Assembly (NCBI RefSeq): GCF_003065365.1
Contig: NZ_CP023276.1
Span: 310,001-374,000, forward strand
Reading direction: 5' to 3'
Source of the DNA: Polynucleobacter difficilis
Lineage (GTDB): Bacteria; Pseudomonadota; Gammaproteobacteria; Burkholderiales; Burkholderiaceae
Length of the DNA stretch: 64,000 bases
Shown: piece after piece, positions 63,321 through 64,000 of the stretch
Numbering within the stretch: the stretch's first letter is position 1
How the letters are laid out: every line of letters begins with the position of its first letter
The notes under the pieces: model-generated
Database searches by the model: none
Told to the model about the DNA's origin: nothing
The model's input: only the letters and a program-made list of their open reading frames with translations
Program-made: the position numbers and the translations under genes

Positions 63321-64000
63321 ATGATGGAATATCAAAATTTATTTACCCAAACACAAGTCACTGGACCCGTTAGTCATGGGGTGCCAATCAATGCATACGA
63401 TATGCGCGAGCGTACTAAGGTATTTGGCTTTAGTTACCTCATGGGCCTCATCGGCAATGCACAACTCGGGCCCATCTACTTAGGTCGACTCGGTCTGGCA
63501 TCGCTGATGTTTGGCTTGGCTGCATTCGTGATGATTGGTTTTAATATGCTGGCCCAAGTGGACTGGAACCCCATTCAGTTTGTGCGCCAATTGTTTTGGT
63601 TATCACTGGATCCGCCTGCGCCTAAATATGGCCTGACCTTCCCGCCAATGAATGAGGGCGGTTGGTGGTTAATCGCTGGCCTCTTCACTACCATTTCAAT
63701 TATGTTGTGGTGGTATCGAACCTATCGCCGCGCGATTGCGCTTGGTATGGGAACGCACGTACCTTGGGCATTTGCTGCTGCCATTTGGTTATTCCTAGTG
63801 CTGGGCTTGATTCGCCCTGTGCTGATGGGTAGCTGGAGTGAGGCAGTTCCATTTGGCATCTTCTCGCACCTGGATTGGACTGCAGCCTTCTCCATTCGCT
63901 ATGGCAATTTGTTCTATAACCCCTTCCACATGCTGTCGATTGTGTTCTTGTATGGCTCAGTACTGCTATTTGCAATGCACGGCGCAACCATTTTGGCGGT
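63321..64000 (+). CDS. pufM: Photosynthetic reaction centre M subunit (cut by window end)
   Basis: First 226 codons. MMEYQNLFTQTQVTGPVSHG start (a second ATG at 63324 is equally possible); FSHLDWTAAFSIRYGNLFYN and PFHMLSIVFLYGS carry the pigment His ligands. Forms the core with PufL. The rest and probably pufC lie outside the window. Confidence 0.96.
   Translation, partial: MMEYQNLFTQTQVTGPVSHGVPINAYDMRERTKVFGFSYLMGLIGNAQLGPIYLGRLGLASLMFGLAAFVMIGFNMLAQVDWNPIQFVRQLFWLSLDPPAPKYGLTFPPMNEGGWWLIAGLFTTISIMLWWYRTYRRAIALGMGTHVPWAFAAAIWLFLVLGLIRPVLMGSWSEAVPFGIFSHLDWTAAFSIRYGNLFYNPFHMLSIVFLYGSVLLFAMHGATILA

Noticed and set aside
1..64000. CRISPR arrays, tRNA, rRNA, prophage or insertion sequences
   Set aside because: No regularly spaced repeats, no tRNA-like cloverleaf and no transposase or phage frames were recognised by eye; the XerD recombinase is the housekeeping type.

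Overview
The window is a 64 kb stretch of a bacterial chromosome of moderate GC. Gene content and order point to a freshwater betaproteobacterium of the order Burkholderiales, most likely Polynucleobacter or a close relative. The supporting signs are the tolQRAB-pal-cpoB-queC block, glyA-nrdR, ribBA-ribH-nusB, kdsB-Trm112-lpxK-exbD-exbB, a monomeric isocitrate dehydrogenase and a HiPIP electron carrier. The right end enters a photosynthesis gene cluster, so the organism should be able to make bacteriochlorophyll-based (probably aerobic anoxygenic) reaction centres. The taxonomic call rests on recalled family features, not on a search.

Layout. 0.25-7.2 kb: a lytic transglycosylase, riboflavin synthesis genes on both strands, and between them a compact, translationally coupled set of four minor-pilin-like genes. 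7.2-7.9 kb: a MazEF-type toxin-antitoxin pair with a palindromic operator. 8.0-13.4 kb: queC and the Tol-Pal envelope operon. 13.4-19.8 kb: glyA-nrdR, a DUF2442/DUF4160 pair (the second frameshifted), adk, and the kdsB/lpxK lipid A block with exbBD. 20-26 kb: xseA, murB, yajQ, xerD, plsY, folE and a Fur-box-controlled HiPIP. 26.5-36 kb: rubrerythrin, small ORFs, a nonsense-interrupted apt, an SDR/Trp-rich/TIGR03643/DCC block of poorly known small proteins, a Kv-type ion channel, an FKBP and icd. 37.5-43.7 kb: a heavy-metal-type tripartite RND efflux system with a PII-like protein. 43.8-50.2 kb: uspA behind a perfect FNR/ANR box, several hydrolases, an lrgAB pair in which lrgA is interrupted by an in-frame stop, a TTT/Bug binding protein with an amidohydrolase, and a SOUL protein.

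50.3-64 kb is the photosynthesis region: bchI-bchD (Mg chelatase), bchO and a 44-residue membrane ORF on the other strand, crtE-crtF (carotenoids), bchC-bchX-bchY-bchZ (late bacteriochlorophyll a steps), then pufB, pufA, pufL and pufM (LH1 antenna and reaction centre; pufM runs off the end). TGT-N12-ACA motifs of the PpsR/CrtJ type lie at the crtE and bchC promoters. The one upstream of crtE covers the -10 of a near-consensus sigma70 promoter. Two short ORFs in the puf region have no confident match: a 44-codon ORF that exactly bridges bchZ and pufB by start/stop overlaps, and a 73-residue single-span membrane protein between pufB and pufA, possibly a displaced PufQ-like assembly factor. The canonical pufA-pufL hairpin is present.

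Three genes carry single-nucleotide lesions with the rest of the reading frame intact (apt, lrgA, the DUF4160 gene). They may be recent pseudogenes or sequence errors. I saw no rRNA, tRNA, CRISPR array, insertion sequence or phage gene.
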